Below, one piece after another: positions 42,993 to 50,617 of a DNA stretch of 64,000 bases. The position numbers and the translations under genes were made by a program. Location of the stretch: positions 1 through 64,000 of the forward strand of contig CAZIUE010000014.1 in assembly GCA_964542535.1 (NCBI GenBank), given 5' to 3'. The notes below the pieces were generated by a model. The model had not been told where the DNA came from and did not search any database. It was given only the letters and a program-made list of their open reading frames with translations. This stretch comes from Pseudopelobacter sp964542535. GTDB lineage: Bacteria > Desulfobacterota > Desulfuromonadia > Geobacterales > Pseudopelobacteraceae. Position 1 is the stretch's first letter, and the number at the start of each line of letters is the position of its first letter.

Positions 42993-43023
42993 AAAAGCCG
43001 CACCTCCGGGGATGCGGCTTTTT
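42993..43023. terminator. Bidirectional terminator-like hairpin
   Basis: Perfect 10-bp stem AAAAGCCGCA (42993-43002) with TGCGGCTTTT (43013-43022), 10-nt loop, T run to 43023. It sits just after the stop of the minus-strand gene at 43050. Confidence 0.75.
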
Positions 43024-43049
43024 CGTTGCAGCCACTGTCGGCAACCGGG

Positions 43050-43868
43050 CTACGGCTGGCGCGGGTGCAGCATCATGGTCTTGATATTGTTGCGCTCATC
43101 CTTCTCGCGAATCTGCCCCATTCCGTCGATCTGCGCTCGCACCTTCACCGGCCTGGTCACCTTATAGTGCACAGTATGGATAACGCGGCCACCGGGCCTG
43201 TCCAGGGCATGCCGCGGATCGATTCTCCAGATGGTCGAGGCTCCCCACTTTTCACCATCTATTTCCAACCTGAGCATGGCTGCGTCCGGATCCTTCGACC
43301 AGACTGAGCGGGGCAGGGGCGCGTCGCCGATATTTTTCAGTTCAACCACCAGAAATCCCTGGTCATTGACCATGATCTCCCCAACGGAGAGATCGCTCCT
43401 GCGCGAGTCGGACGCCGCTCCCGTCTCCTCAGCACCGGGATAGAGCACAACGAGTTTGGCCAGCAGAGTGTGCTTGCGGGAAAAGTTGGAGACGATGACC
43501 CGGTACTCTCCCCGCGTCCGCTCCAGTTCCAGCGCATCGATGCTGTACTCCAGTTTTCCGCCCTCCTTGCCGCCGATTTCCTGCTTGATGACCTTCGTCT
43601 CCCCCTTGCGCAGAAGGCCGATCCCAACCAGCCGATGGGGGATATCCTTATCCGGAGAGACGCTAAACGGATCGACCCCCATACGGATAACACCGGGTGA
43701 TTTCACCCGGATGTCATAAAACAGGGTATAGGGGTCCTTGGAATCCGGGGCCGGGTGAAGCTTGATCTCTTCCTTAAGGGAAAGCCGTTCCGCCGCACCG
43801 GCCAGACAGGCAAGGCCCAGCAAGCCGAGCAGTGCCAGGACAACCACCATCAACGTCCGTCGTTTCAT
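43050..43868 (-). CDS. Secreted protein of unknown function
   Basis: 272 residues with a signal peptide (MKRRTLMVVVLALLGLLGLACLAGAAE). There is a Cys at about 21 (LACLAG), a possible but imperfect lipobox. The mature part is strand-rich; the C-terminal half (VNDQGFLVVELKNIGDAPLP ... HTVHYKVTRPVKVRAQIDGMGQIREKDERNN) looks like a CARDB-type immunoglobulin-like fold. No enzymatic motif seen. Followed by a terminator; 145 bases before it lies the next secreted-protein gene on the same strand. Confidence 0.7.
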   Translation of the reverse strand: MKRRTLMVVVLALLGLLGLACLAGAAERLSLKEEIKLHPAPDSKDPYTLFYDIRVKSPGVIRMGVDPFSVSPDKDIPHRLVGIGLLRKGETKVIKQEIGGKEGGKLEYSIDALELERTRGEYRVIVSNFSRKHTLLAKLVVLYPGAEETGAASDSRRSDLSVGEIMVNDQGFLVVELKNIGDAPLPRSVWSKDPDAAMLRLEIDGEKWGASTIWRIDPRHALDRPGGRVIHTVHYKVTRPVKVRAQIDGMGQIREKDERNNIKTMMLHPRQP

Positions 43869-44013
43869 CTTCTGTTCCTCCCGTAACGATATTCGGATGT
43901 GCCGAAAAGCAATGCCATCGGCGATGACGCCGGGGATACTACGGGATTATCCAGGCCCAATCAACAACAGTTTTAAAAAGCACGCTGCCCCGCCCGGTAC
44001 ACGGCCCCGCAGC

Positions 44014-44676
44014 TCACTCCAGGTCCACCAGCCTGCCGTCCCTGAAGATCAGCCTCATGTCGCTGTAGATATACAGGGTCTTTGCGTCAAGCAGCACTTT
44101 TTTCTCCGGCTCCCCCAGGATGGCGGTGACCTCCTCCGGTGACTGTCCCTGACGGACGGTTTTGGAGATCCTGAGCGCATTCTCGCTCCCCAGCCAGAGT
44201 TCCAGGTCGTCCAGCACCCGGCGGGAGGTCAGGGAGGCCAGCCCGGCGTCGTAGTGGAAGCGCACTATCGCCTGCAGCTGCACCGCTGAGCGCGATCCGG
44301 TCACCACGTGACTCTCCAGGGTGGCGAGATCCAGTTCCACGGCGCTCTCATCCACCCGCACCCCGTGCAGCCGCAGCCTATCCCCCTGCTTCAGCACACC
44401 GTCCAGCCCTCCCCCCAGCGGCACGCTTCCGCCGCCCGCTTCCACCAACTGGCCGTCACGGACCAAGTTCGTCCTGTTGAAACGCCCCGGCCGGCCGCCA
44501 CGCAGACCCTCCCGCCGCACCACCAGCACGCTGCCGCTCTCCTTCAAAAAGCCGAGCTTGTCAAAAACTGTCGGCTTGTAGCGCGCCTGGATATCGGCCT
44601 GCATCGCCGCCGGCGTGACAGCCGAAGCGGCCACGGGAACCAGCAGCAGCATGACAACCAACGCCCGTTGAATCAT
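44014..44676 (-). CDS. Secreted protein of unknown function
   Basis: 220 residues from ATG 44676 (AAGGGGGA upstream). Signal peptide MIQRALVVMLLLVPVAASAV. The mature part has strands alternating with charged turns and ends in TLYIYSDMRLIFRDGRLVDLE, similar to the small SmpA/OmlA-like turn where a formula for a coefficient is read; the segment GQSPEEVTAILGEPEKK is the familiar short motif of such domains. No catalytic residues recognised. Divergent from oleC across a 314-base spacer. Confidence 0.65.
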   Translation of the reverse strand: MIQRALVVMLLLVPVAASAVTPAAMQADIQARYKPTVFDKLGFLKESGSVLVVRREGLRGGRPGRFNRTNLVRDGQLVEAGGGSVPLGGGLDGVLKQGDRLRLHGVRVDESAVELDLATLESHVVTGSRSAVQLQAIVRFHYDAGLASLTSRRVLDDLELWLGSENALRISKTVRQGQSPEEVTAILGEPEKKVLLDAKTLYIYSDMRLIFRDGRLVDLE

Positions 44677-44990
44677 TCGTAATCCCCCTTTAGTCCCTTC
44701 CATTGTTCTCCTTGATCTCCGCTTTCGACGGAGAGGCGCTCCCCACCGGCATCTCTGGCAGGAAAACCGAATCCACCCCTTCAGCGGGGGAGACAAGCGC
44801 CCGGTCAGGGTTTATAGCACGGCCACCGGCCGTTGAAAAGCCACGGACACCCGTCCCGGCCGGGCGCGCCGCCCCCCAGCCGGGCAGCGCTTGCTCCACC
44901 ACGGCCACAAGCGCTTGCATTGCCGGTGCGGGGTGAGTATATTCACACGAATCCTCCCCCTTCCGGAATATCCTGATTCGAAGGCACACC
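44677..44990. other. Divergent control region between the secreted-protein gene and oleC
   Basis: 314 bases with no gene. It holds the oleC promoter (44915-44943) and two AGCGCT palindromes 24 bases apart (44886-44891 and 44910-44915), the second touching the -35. Confidence 0.55.
44915..44943 (+). promoter_or_regulatory. Sigma-70 promoter of oleC-oleD-pfaE
   Basis: TTGCAT (44915-44920), 17 bases, TATATT (44938-44943), 47 bases before the oleC ATG. AAGCGCTT at 44909-44916 overlaps the -35 and an AGCGCT copy lies 24 bases upstream, a plausible repressor arrangement. Confidence 0.6.
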
Positions 44991-46628
44991 ATGAGTTCAC
45001 CGCATCCCGTCAACATCGCCGCCCATCTTCCCCGCATGGCCGACGTGCAGCCGGATACTCCGGCCATCATCTTCCCCAAACATGACGTCCAGCTCAGCTT
45101 CCGCGAACTGGACGAGCTCTCCGACCGCATCGCCCACGGCCTGAACGCCAGGGGCATCAGCCGTGGCATGCGCACCGTGCTGATGGTCCCCCCAGGCCCG
45201 GAGTTTTTCGCCCTGACCTTCGCCCTGTTCAAGGTCGCCGCGGTGCCGGTGCTGGTGGACCCGGGGCTGGGAATGAAGAACCTGAAAGCCTGCCTGGACG
45301 AGGCCGAGCCCCAGGCGTTCATCGGCATCACCAGGGCCCACCTGGCCCGGCTGCTGTTCGGTTGGGGCAGACACAGCATCCAGACCCTGGTCACCGTGGG
45401 GAGACGCCTGTTCTGGCGGGGAGAAACCCTCTCCGGCCTGATCGCCGACGGGGACGAAGAACCCTTTCCCCCGGCCAGGACCGGCAGGGGAGAGACCGCG
45501 GCCATCCTCTTCACCAGCGGCAGCACCGGCCCCCCCAAGGGGGCGGTGTACACCCACGGCAACTTCGCCGCCCAGGTCAGCGCCCTGCGTCGGGTCTACG
45601 GGATCCAGCCGGGCGAGATCGACCTCCCCACCTTCCCGCTCTTCGCCCTGTTCGCCCCGGCCCTGGGCATGACCGCAGTAATCCCTGAGATGGACTTCAC
45701 CCGCCCCGGCTCGGTCAACCCGGCCACCATCATCTCCACCCTCCAGCAGCACGGCGCCACTACCATGTTCGGCTCGCCGGCCCTCATCGACCGGGTCGGC
45801 CGCTACGGCGCGGACCAGGGGCTCTGCCTGCCGACCCTGCGGCGGGTCATCTCCGCCGGGGCGCCGGTGCCGGCCGACGTGCTGGAGCGCTTCAGCGAGA
45901 TGCTCGACCCGGAAGCGGAGATCTTCACCCCCTACGGCGCCACCGAAGCGCTGCCGGTCTGCTCCATCGGCAGCGCCGAGGTCCTGGCCGAGACCCGCCA
46001 CCTGACCGAGCAGGGGCGCGGGGTCTGCGTCGGCCTGCCGGTGGCGGGGATTGATCTGGCCATCATCCCCATCAGCGACACCCCCATCCGCCACTGGAGC
46101 GACGACCTGGCGCTCCCCGACTGGGAGGTGGGGGAGATCGCCGTCAAGGGCCCCCAGGTAACCGCCTCCTACCTGAACCGCCCCGAAGCCACCAGCCTGG
46201 CCAAGGTTCCCGATCCATCGGGCGGATTCTGGCACCGCATGGGAGACCTGGGATACCTGGACCGGGAGGGAAGGGTCTGGTTCTGCGGCCGCAAGGCCCA
46301 CAGGGTGATCACCCCCATGGAGACGTTCTACACCATCCCGGTCGAAGGGGTGTTCAACAGCCATCCCCAGGTGAAACGCACCGCCCTGGTGGGGGTGGGC
46401 AAGCCGGGCAGGCAGCAGCCGGTGCTCTGCGTCGAAGCCGTGCAGGGGGTCAGCCGGGAGGAACACCCCCGCATCAGACGGGAATTGATCGCCCTGGGGA
46501 GCAAACATCCCCACACCAGACCAATACTGAAGATTCTCTTCCATCCCTCCTTTCCGGTGGATATCCGTCACAATGCCAAGATCTTCCGCGAGCAGCTTGC
46601 CGTCTGGGCTGCGGAGCAGTCCCGTTGA
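44991..46628 (+). CDS. oleC: OleC, beta-lactone synthetase (AMP-forming)
   Basis: 545 residues, acyl-adenylate-forming superfamily: P-loop FTSGSTGPPKG (174-184), YGATEA motif (about 319), GDLGYLDREGRVWFCGRK (about 410-430) and the C-terminal DIRHNAKIFREQLAVWA with the late lysine. The first 30 residues and the tail DIRHNAKI are OleC-like rather than typical of acyl-CoA ligases. OleC converts 2-alkyl-3-hydroxy acids to a cis-beta-lactone using ATP. It overlaps oleD by four bases. It is 13.8 kb away from oleB rather than next to it. Confidence 0.92.
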   Translation: MSSPHPVNIAAHLPRMADVQPDTPAIIFPKHDVQLSFRELDELSDRIAHGLNARGISRGMRTVLMVPPGPEFFALTFALFKVAAVPVLVDPGLGMKNLKACLDEAEPQAFIGITRAHLARLLFGWGRHSIQTLVTVGRRLFWRGETLSGLIADGDEEPFPPARTGRGETAAILFTSGSTGPPKGAVYTHGNFAAQVSALRRVYGIQPGEIDLPTFPLFALFAPALGMTAVIPEMDFTRPGSVNPATIISTLQQHGATTMFGSPALIDRVGRYGADQGLCLPTLRRVISAGAPVPADVLERFSEMLDPEAEIFTPYGATEALPVCSIGSAEVLAETRHLTEQGRGVCVGLPVAGIDLAIIPISDTPIRHWSDDLALPDWEVGEIAVKGPQVTASYLNRPEATSLAKVPDPSGGFWHRMGDLGYLDREGRVWFCGRKAHRVITPMETFYTIPVEGVFNSHPQVKRTALVGVGKPGRQQPVLCVEAVQGVSREEHPRIRRELIALGSKHPHTRPILKILFHPSFPVDIRHNAKIFREQLAVWAAEQSR

Positions 46629-47620
46629 GGGCGCTGGTCACCGGCGGCGGCGGTTTCCTGGGAGGAGCTATCGTGCGCCTGTTGCGGGAGCGGGGGGACG
46701 AGGTACGCAGCTTCTCCCGGGGAGCGTACCCGGAGCTGGCCCGCCTGGGGGTGGAGCAGCACCGCGGGGACCTGACCGACCGTGAGGCACTGCTGCGGGC
46801 AGCCTCGGGGTGCGACACCGTCTTCCATGTGGCGGCCAGGGCCGGTGTCTGGGGGAGCTTTGATGAGTTCCACCGCCCCAACGTCATCGGCACCGAAAAC
46901 GTGCTTTCCACCTGCACGAGCCTGGGAATCCCCCGCCTGGTGTTCACCAGTTCCCCCAGCGTGGTTTTCGACGGCAGGGACGTGGAGGGGGGGGATGAAT
47001 CGCTCCCCTACCCGGACGCCTACCACGCCCACTACCCGCGTACCAAAGCCATGGCCGAGCAGCTGGTGCTTGCCGCCAATTCTCCCGGGCTGGCCACGGT
47101 CTCCTTACGGCCGCACCTGATCTGGGGGCCGGGGGACAACCACCTGACGCCGCGCATCCTGGCCCGGGCCAGGGCGGGAAAGCTCAGGCGCATCGGCTCC
47201 CGACCCTGCCTGGTGGACACGGTCTATGTGGACAACGCGGCCCGGGCCCATCTGCTGGCCGCCGACCGCCTTGCCCCCGGAGCGCCCCCCAGCGGCAGGG
47301 CCTACTTCATCTCCAATGGCAAGCCGATTCCGCTCTGGGAAATGGTCGACCGCATCCTGGCCGCCGCAGACTTGCCGCCGGTCACCAATAGCATCCCCCC
47401 CTGGTTGGCCTATACCGCCGGAACGCTGTGCGAATCCCTCTGGGGATGGCTGGGACGGAAAGACGACCCCCCCATGACCCGCTTCGTGGCCCGGGAGCTG
47501 GCAACGGCCCACTGGTTCGACATCACGGCGGCCCGACGCGACCTGGGGTATCAGCCGGAAGTCACCCTGGACGAAGGGTTCCGACGCCTCCGGGAGTATC
47601 TCTCCCGCAGCCGGCTCTGA
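46625..47620 (+). CDS. oleD: OleD, 2-alkyl-3-ketoalkanoate reductase
   Basis: 331 residues, extended SDR: nucleotide motif TGGGGFLGG (6-14), catalytic pair Y137/K141 (HYPRTKA), and FVARELATAHWFDITAARRDLGYQPEVTLDEG near the end, as in 3-beta-HSD-like epimerases. In Ole clusters it reduces the OleA product to the 3-hydroxy acid before OleC. TTG start overlapping the oleC stop (TTGA) gives translational coupling. A seven-base gap follows to pfaE. Confidence 0.92.
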   Translation: MRALVTGGGGFLGGAIVRLLRERGDEVRSFSRGAYPELARLGVEQHRGDLTDREALLRAASGCDTVFHVAARAGVWGSFDEFHRPNVIGTENVLSTCTSLGIPRLVFTSSPSVVFDGRDVEGGDESLPYPDAYHAHYPRTKAMAEQLVLAANSPGLATVSLRPHLIWGPGDNHLTPRILARARAGKLRRIGSRPCLVDTVYVDNAARAHLLAADRLAPGAPPSGRAYFISNGKPIPLWEMVDRILAAADLPPVTNSIPPWLAYTAGTLCESLWGWLGRKDDPPMTRFVARELATAHWFDITAARRDLGYQPEVTLDEGFRRLREYLSRSRL

Positions 47621-47627
47621 CCCTCCC

Positions 47628-48356
47628 ATGGCCGCCTCCCCACGCCAGCACTCCTTGCTGTCTCTCCCTCCCCAAGGCGACATCCATCTGCTGCTCGTCC
47701 ACCTCTCCACCGTACCCGGGATGGAGCGGGCCGCCACGATCCTCTCCCCCGACGAACTGGCCCGCGCCGACCGCCTGCTCCGCCACGAGGCCAGGGAGCG
47801 TTTCATCGCCGGTCGCCTCTTCCTGCGCCGGAGCCTGGGCCGCTGCCTGGGGTCTGAACCTGCCGAAATTCCGCTGGTTGCGAACGAATGGGGAAAGCCG
47901 CGCCTGGGAGGAGAGCAGGGGGAAAGCGGGCTCTGCTTCAACCTTTCCCACAGCGATGACTGGGCAATACTGGCGCTCTCCCTCGGAACCGAGCTGGGGG
48001 TGGACATTGAGGTGGTGCGGGAGGATCCGGAGTTTGTGCCCATGGCGCGGCGCTTCTTCTCCCCCCGCGAGCAGGAGGAGTTGTTCTCCCTCCCGGCGGG
48101 AGAGCAGCTTACAGCCTTCTATTGCTGCTGGACCCGCAAGGAGGCCTACCTGAAGGGGGTGGGGTGCGGATTGTCCCTCCCCACGGATGCTTTCGACGTC
48201 TCCCTGCTCCCCGGCCATGCCCCACGTTTGACAGGACACCGTATCGACCCGGCGGAGATTGATCGCTGGACTCTGGCCGACATCCCCCTCCCAACCGGCC
48301 TATGCGGGGCTCTGGCAGCGCACGGTGAGATCCGGGCGACCAGGTTCATTGACTGA
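47628..48356 (+). CDS. pfaE: Sfp-type 4'-phosphopantetheinyl transferase (PfaE role)
   Basis: 242 residues. Sfp-group motifs: FNLSHSD (104-110), GVDIE (124-128) and WTRKEAYLKG (168-177), with R54-E56-RF around the first helix. It transfers phosphopantetheine from CoA to carrier-protein serines. Large Pfa ACP arrays normally need a dedicated Sfp-type enzyme (PfaE); this one sits in the oleC-oleD operon, seven bases after oleD, and is the only PPTase in the window. The substrate is therefore probably the PfaA ACPs. The symbol is given by role; specificity is inferred. Confidence 0.85.
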   Translation: MAASPRQHSLLSLPPQGDIHLLLVHLSTVPGMERAATILSPDELARADRLLRHEARERFIAGRLFLRRSLGRCLGSEPAEIPLVANEWGKPRLGGEQGESGLCFNLSHSDDWAILALSLGTELGVDIEVVREDPEFVPMARRFFSPREQEELFSLPAGEQLTAFYCCWTRKEAYLKGVGCGLSLPTDAFDVSLLPGHAPRLTGHRIDPAEIDRWTLADIPLPTGLCGALAAHGEIRATRFID

Positions 48357-48379
48357 GGGAGGGGTCGATAGGTTGGCTT

Positions 48380-48398
48380 CAAGCGCGAAGAGCGCTTG
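48380..48398. repeat. 7-bp inverted repeat after pfaE
   Basis: CAAGCGC (48380-48386) with GCGCTTG (48392-48398), loop GAAGA. It contains the same AGCGCTTG word as the oleC control region. Confidence 0.5.
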
Positions 48399-48526
48399 GT
48401 TCTGGACAAAGGCTATTTGATGCATTTGAACGCGAAGGAGATGCTCTGAACGGCGAGAACAGAAAACAGGAACCACAGGTTAAGAGGGGTCTTTGAATGA
48501 GAAAAAAAGCTGAATAATTTCATACA

Positions 48527-48558
48527 CTGTCCCCAGAATAGCCTGTCCCCAGAATAGC
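48527..48558. repeat. Tandem 16-base repeat
   Basis: CTGTCCCCAGAATAGC occurs twice, exactly and head to tail, at 48527-48542 and 48543-48558. Confidence 0.85.
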
Positions 48559-48921
48559 CCCCGGCATGCGGGTCAGAAGCAGACGGTTCGGTCGGCGCCT
48601 CTTAGGCTTCTGGCGTCTAAATCTGAACACCATGACACATACCCTCAATTTCAGCCCGTCATTTCCCCGGCCCCGAAACCTTCGCTACCTTTGCCGGTCC
48701 GCGCTGCACCGTCCGGTGACAGCTGACCCTAAAGCCCCGCTTGCTGTTGAACGGACAACTGCCACAAAAGCACCGATGCCTGGCTTTGTATGGGGTGATT
48801 TCGGAAGGCACAGGGATGGGGTCGTGTACATTGAAGGCAACGGTGCAGAGCTACAAGCATGACCCGCACGTTTCCAGGCCATACCTGGTCGTATCAAGGG
48901 CAGGCAACGCATATGTACGGA

Positions 48922-50325
48922 TCATTTCCTCCCCAGGGGCAGGCCCGGTTCGGTCAGGTGCTCGGGGCACATGGCCTCATCCAGCTCCGCCGTGGTCATC
49001 AAGGCCCGCGACAGGACAATCTCGCGGATGGAACGGCCGGTGGCCATGGATTCCTTGGCCACTTCGGCAGCAGCGTTGTAGCCGATGGAAGGGGCCAGGA
49101 CCGTCGCCAGCCCCAGGGATTCCTCCAGGTAGCGTCGACAGCGCTCCTCATTGGCGCTGATGCCGCTGACGCAGAAGTCGCTGAACCTGGCCAGGCAGTT
49201 TTTGAGCAGTTCCATTGAAAACAGCAGGTTATAGGCAATCAGCGGCATCATCACGTTCAGCTCCAGCTGACCCGCCTGGGCCGCCAGCATCACCGCCTGG
49301 TCGCACCCCATGACCTGGTAACAGACCATATTAGTCATCTCCGCCATGGAAGGATTGACCTTGCCCGGCATGATCGACGAGCCGGGCTGGACCACCGGCA
49401 GGCGGATCTCGTCCAGCCCGGTGCGCGGCCCGGAGGAGAGCAGGCGCAGGTCGTTGGCGATGCGGCCGACCGTCACTGCCGTGCGGCGCAGGGCGCATGA
49501 CAGCGCCAGGAAGGGGTCCATGCTCTGCATCGCCTCGAACAGGTCGGGCGCCGCTTTCAACTGAAAGCCGGTGGCAATGGCCAGCTCCTCAAGTATCGCC
49601 CTGATATAGGACGGTTCGGCATTCAGGCCGCTTCCGACGGCGGTGCCGCCAATGCCCAACTCCTGCAGGGCCGGGATGCATGCCTCGAGACCTGCGCCAT
49701 TTCTCCTGACAGCAGCGGCATAGGCGCAAAACTCCTGCCCCAGGCGGATCGGGACGGCGTCCTGCAGATGCGTGCGCCCCGATTTGAGGATCCGATCGAA
49801 CTCCTCCCCCTTTGCAGCCAGGCTGTTCTCCAGCCCGGTCAGCGCTTCCAGCAGCGGCTCCAGCAGTTCCAGGCATGCCAGCCGGATCGCGGTGGGGATA
49901 ACGTCATTGGTGGACTGGGCCATATTGACATGATCATTGGGATGCAGGACTGAAAAATCGCCCCGCTGATAGTCAAGCAGTTCCAGGGCGCGGTTGGCCA
50001 GTACCTCGTTGACGTTCATGTTGTGGGAGGTTCCGGCCCCGGCCTGAAAAGGGTCAACCACGAACTGATCGGCCAGTCCGCCCCCCAGAACCTCGTCAGC
50101 CGCCGCAACGATGGCGTCACCGATGGCGGCGGGAAGCCTGCCGGTGGACATGTTGGCCCGGGCAGCGCACTTCTTGATAATCACCACGGCCCAGACATAG
50201 GCCGGGTGGGGCCTGAGCCCCGAGATCGGAAAGTTCCGTACGGCCCGGGCCGTCTGGGCGCTGTAGTATGCCGATACCGGAACTTCCATTTCTCCCAGCG
50301 AGTCCCGTTCCCGACGCAAGTACAT
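48922..50325 (-). CDS. Aspartase/fumarase superfamily lyase, aspartate ammonia-lyase-like
   Basis: 467 residues from ATG 50325 with AAGGAGG upstream. Seen: FQAGAGTSHNMNVNEVLANRALELL, HVNMAQSTNDVIPTA, SGRTHLQDAVPIRLGQEF and the flexible loop signature GSSIMPGKVNPSMAEM with the catalytic serine. The NEVLANRALEL stretch and THLQDAVP favour aspartate ammonia-lyase (aspartate to fumarate plus ammonia) over class II fumarase, but the two are close and the choice is not certain. Stands alone on the minus strand, divergent from the sensor kinase. Confidence 0.85.
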   Translation of the reverse strand: MYLRRERDSLGEMEVPVSAYYSAQTARAVRNFPISGLRPHPAYVWAVVIIKKCAARANMSTGRLPAAIGDAIVAAADEVLGGGLADQFVVDPFQAGAGTSHNMNVNEVLANRALELLDYQRGDFSVLHPNDHVNMAQSTNDVIPTAIRLACLELLEPLLEALTGLENSLAAKGEEFDRILKSGRTHLQDAVPIRLGQEFCAYAAAVRRNGAGLEACIPALQELGIGGTAVGSGLNAEPSYIRAILEELAIATGFQLKAAPDLFEAMQSMDPFLALSCALRRTAVTVGRIANDLRLLSSGPRTGLDEIRLPVVQPGSSIMPGKVNPSMAEMTNMVCYQVMGCDQAVMLAAQAGQLELNVMMPLIAYNLLFSMELLKNCLARFSDFCVSGISANEERCRRYLEESLGLATVLAPSIGYNAAAEVAKESMATGRSIREIVLSRALMTTAELDEAMCPEHLTEPGLPLGRK

Positions 50326-50420
50326 GACTGTTTCCTCCTTAGCTGTTACGAAATGGTTGCCCAAGCCGCCCGGTCCTGACGGGACTCGGGGCTAGGCAAC
50401 CGATGTGTCGCCGGAGCATG

Positions 50421-50480
50421 GTACAATCATACCCTGCCGTGCGGCACAATCCACAGGGGTGGACATAACAGGGAGGTCGG
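50421..50480 (+). promoter_or_regulatory. Conserved leader element, copy 1 (before the PocR kinase)
   Basis: About 60 bases (GTAC.ATC ... ACCCTG.CGTG.GG ... AATCCACAGG.G.GGACAT.ACAGGG) closely resemble 53405-53474 upstream of the oxidoreductase genes. Shared position before two genes suggests a regulatory or repeat element. Confidence 0.5.
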
Positions 50481-50617
50481 GGGAGCTGCTTCCATGTGCC
50501 GAAAGGTCGGCACCAGTAGCGAAGCGTCTGACCAGCCCGGCGAAAAGCGGGCCCAATACCGGGGGACTATGGTTTCCCTGATCCCCCCAGAAGTCCCTCA
50601 TACAAGAGGATACAGCA

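Larger units (their letters stand above)
48357..48921. other. 565-base spacer after pfaE
   Basis: No supportable gene; short open frames here lack ribosome sites and protein-like composition. Contents: an inverted repeat CAAGCGC/GCGCTTG (48380-48398), two tandem 16-base copies of CTGTCCCCAGAATAGC (48527-48558), and AT-mixed sequence. It looks like a graveyard of small mobile repeats. The left hairpin may act as a weak end to the oleCD-pfaE transcript. Confidence 0.5.

Noticed and set aside
48566..48862. 98-codon open frame in the spacer after pfaE
   Set aside because: No ribosome site, composition unlike protein, overlaps other equally weak frames.
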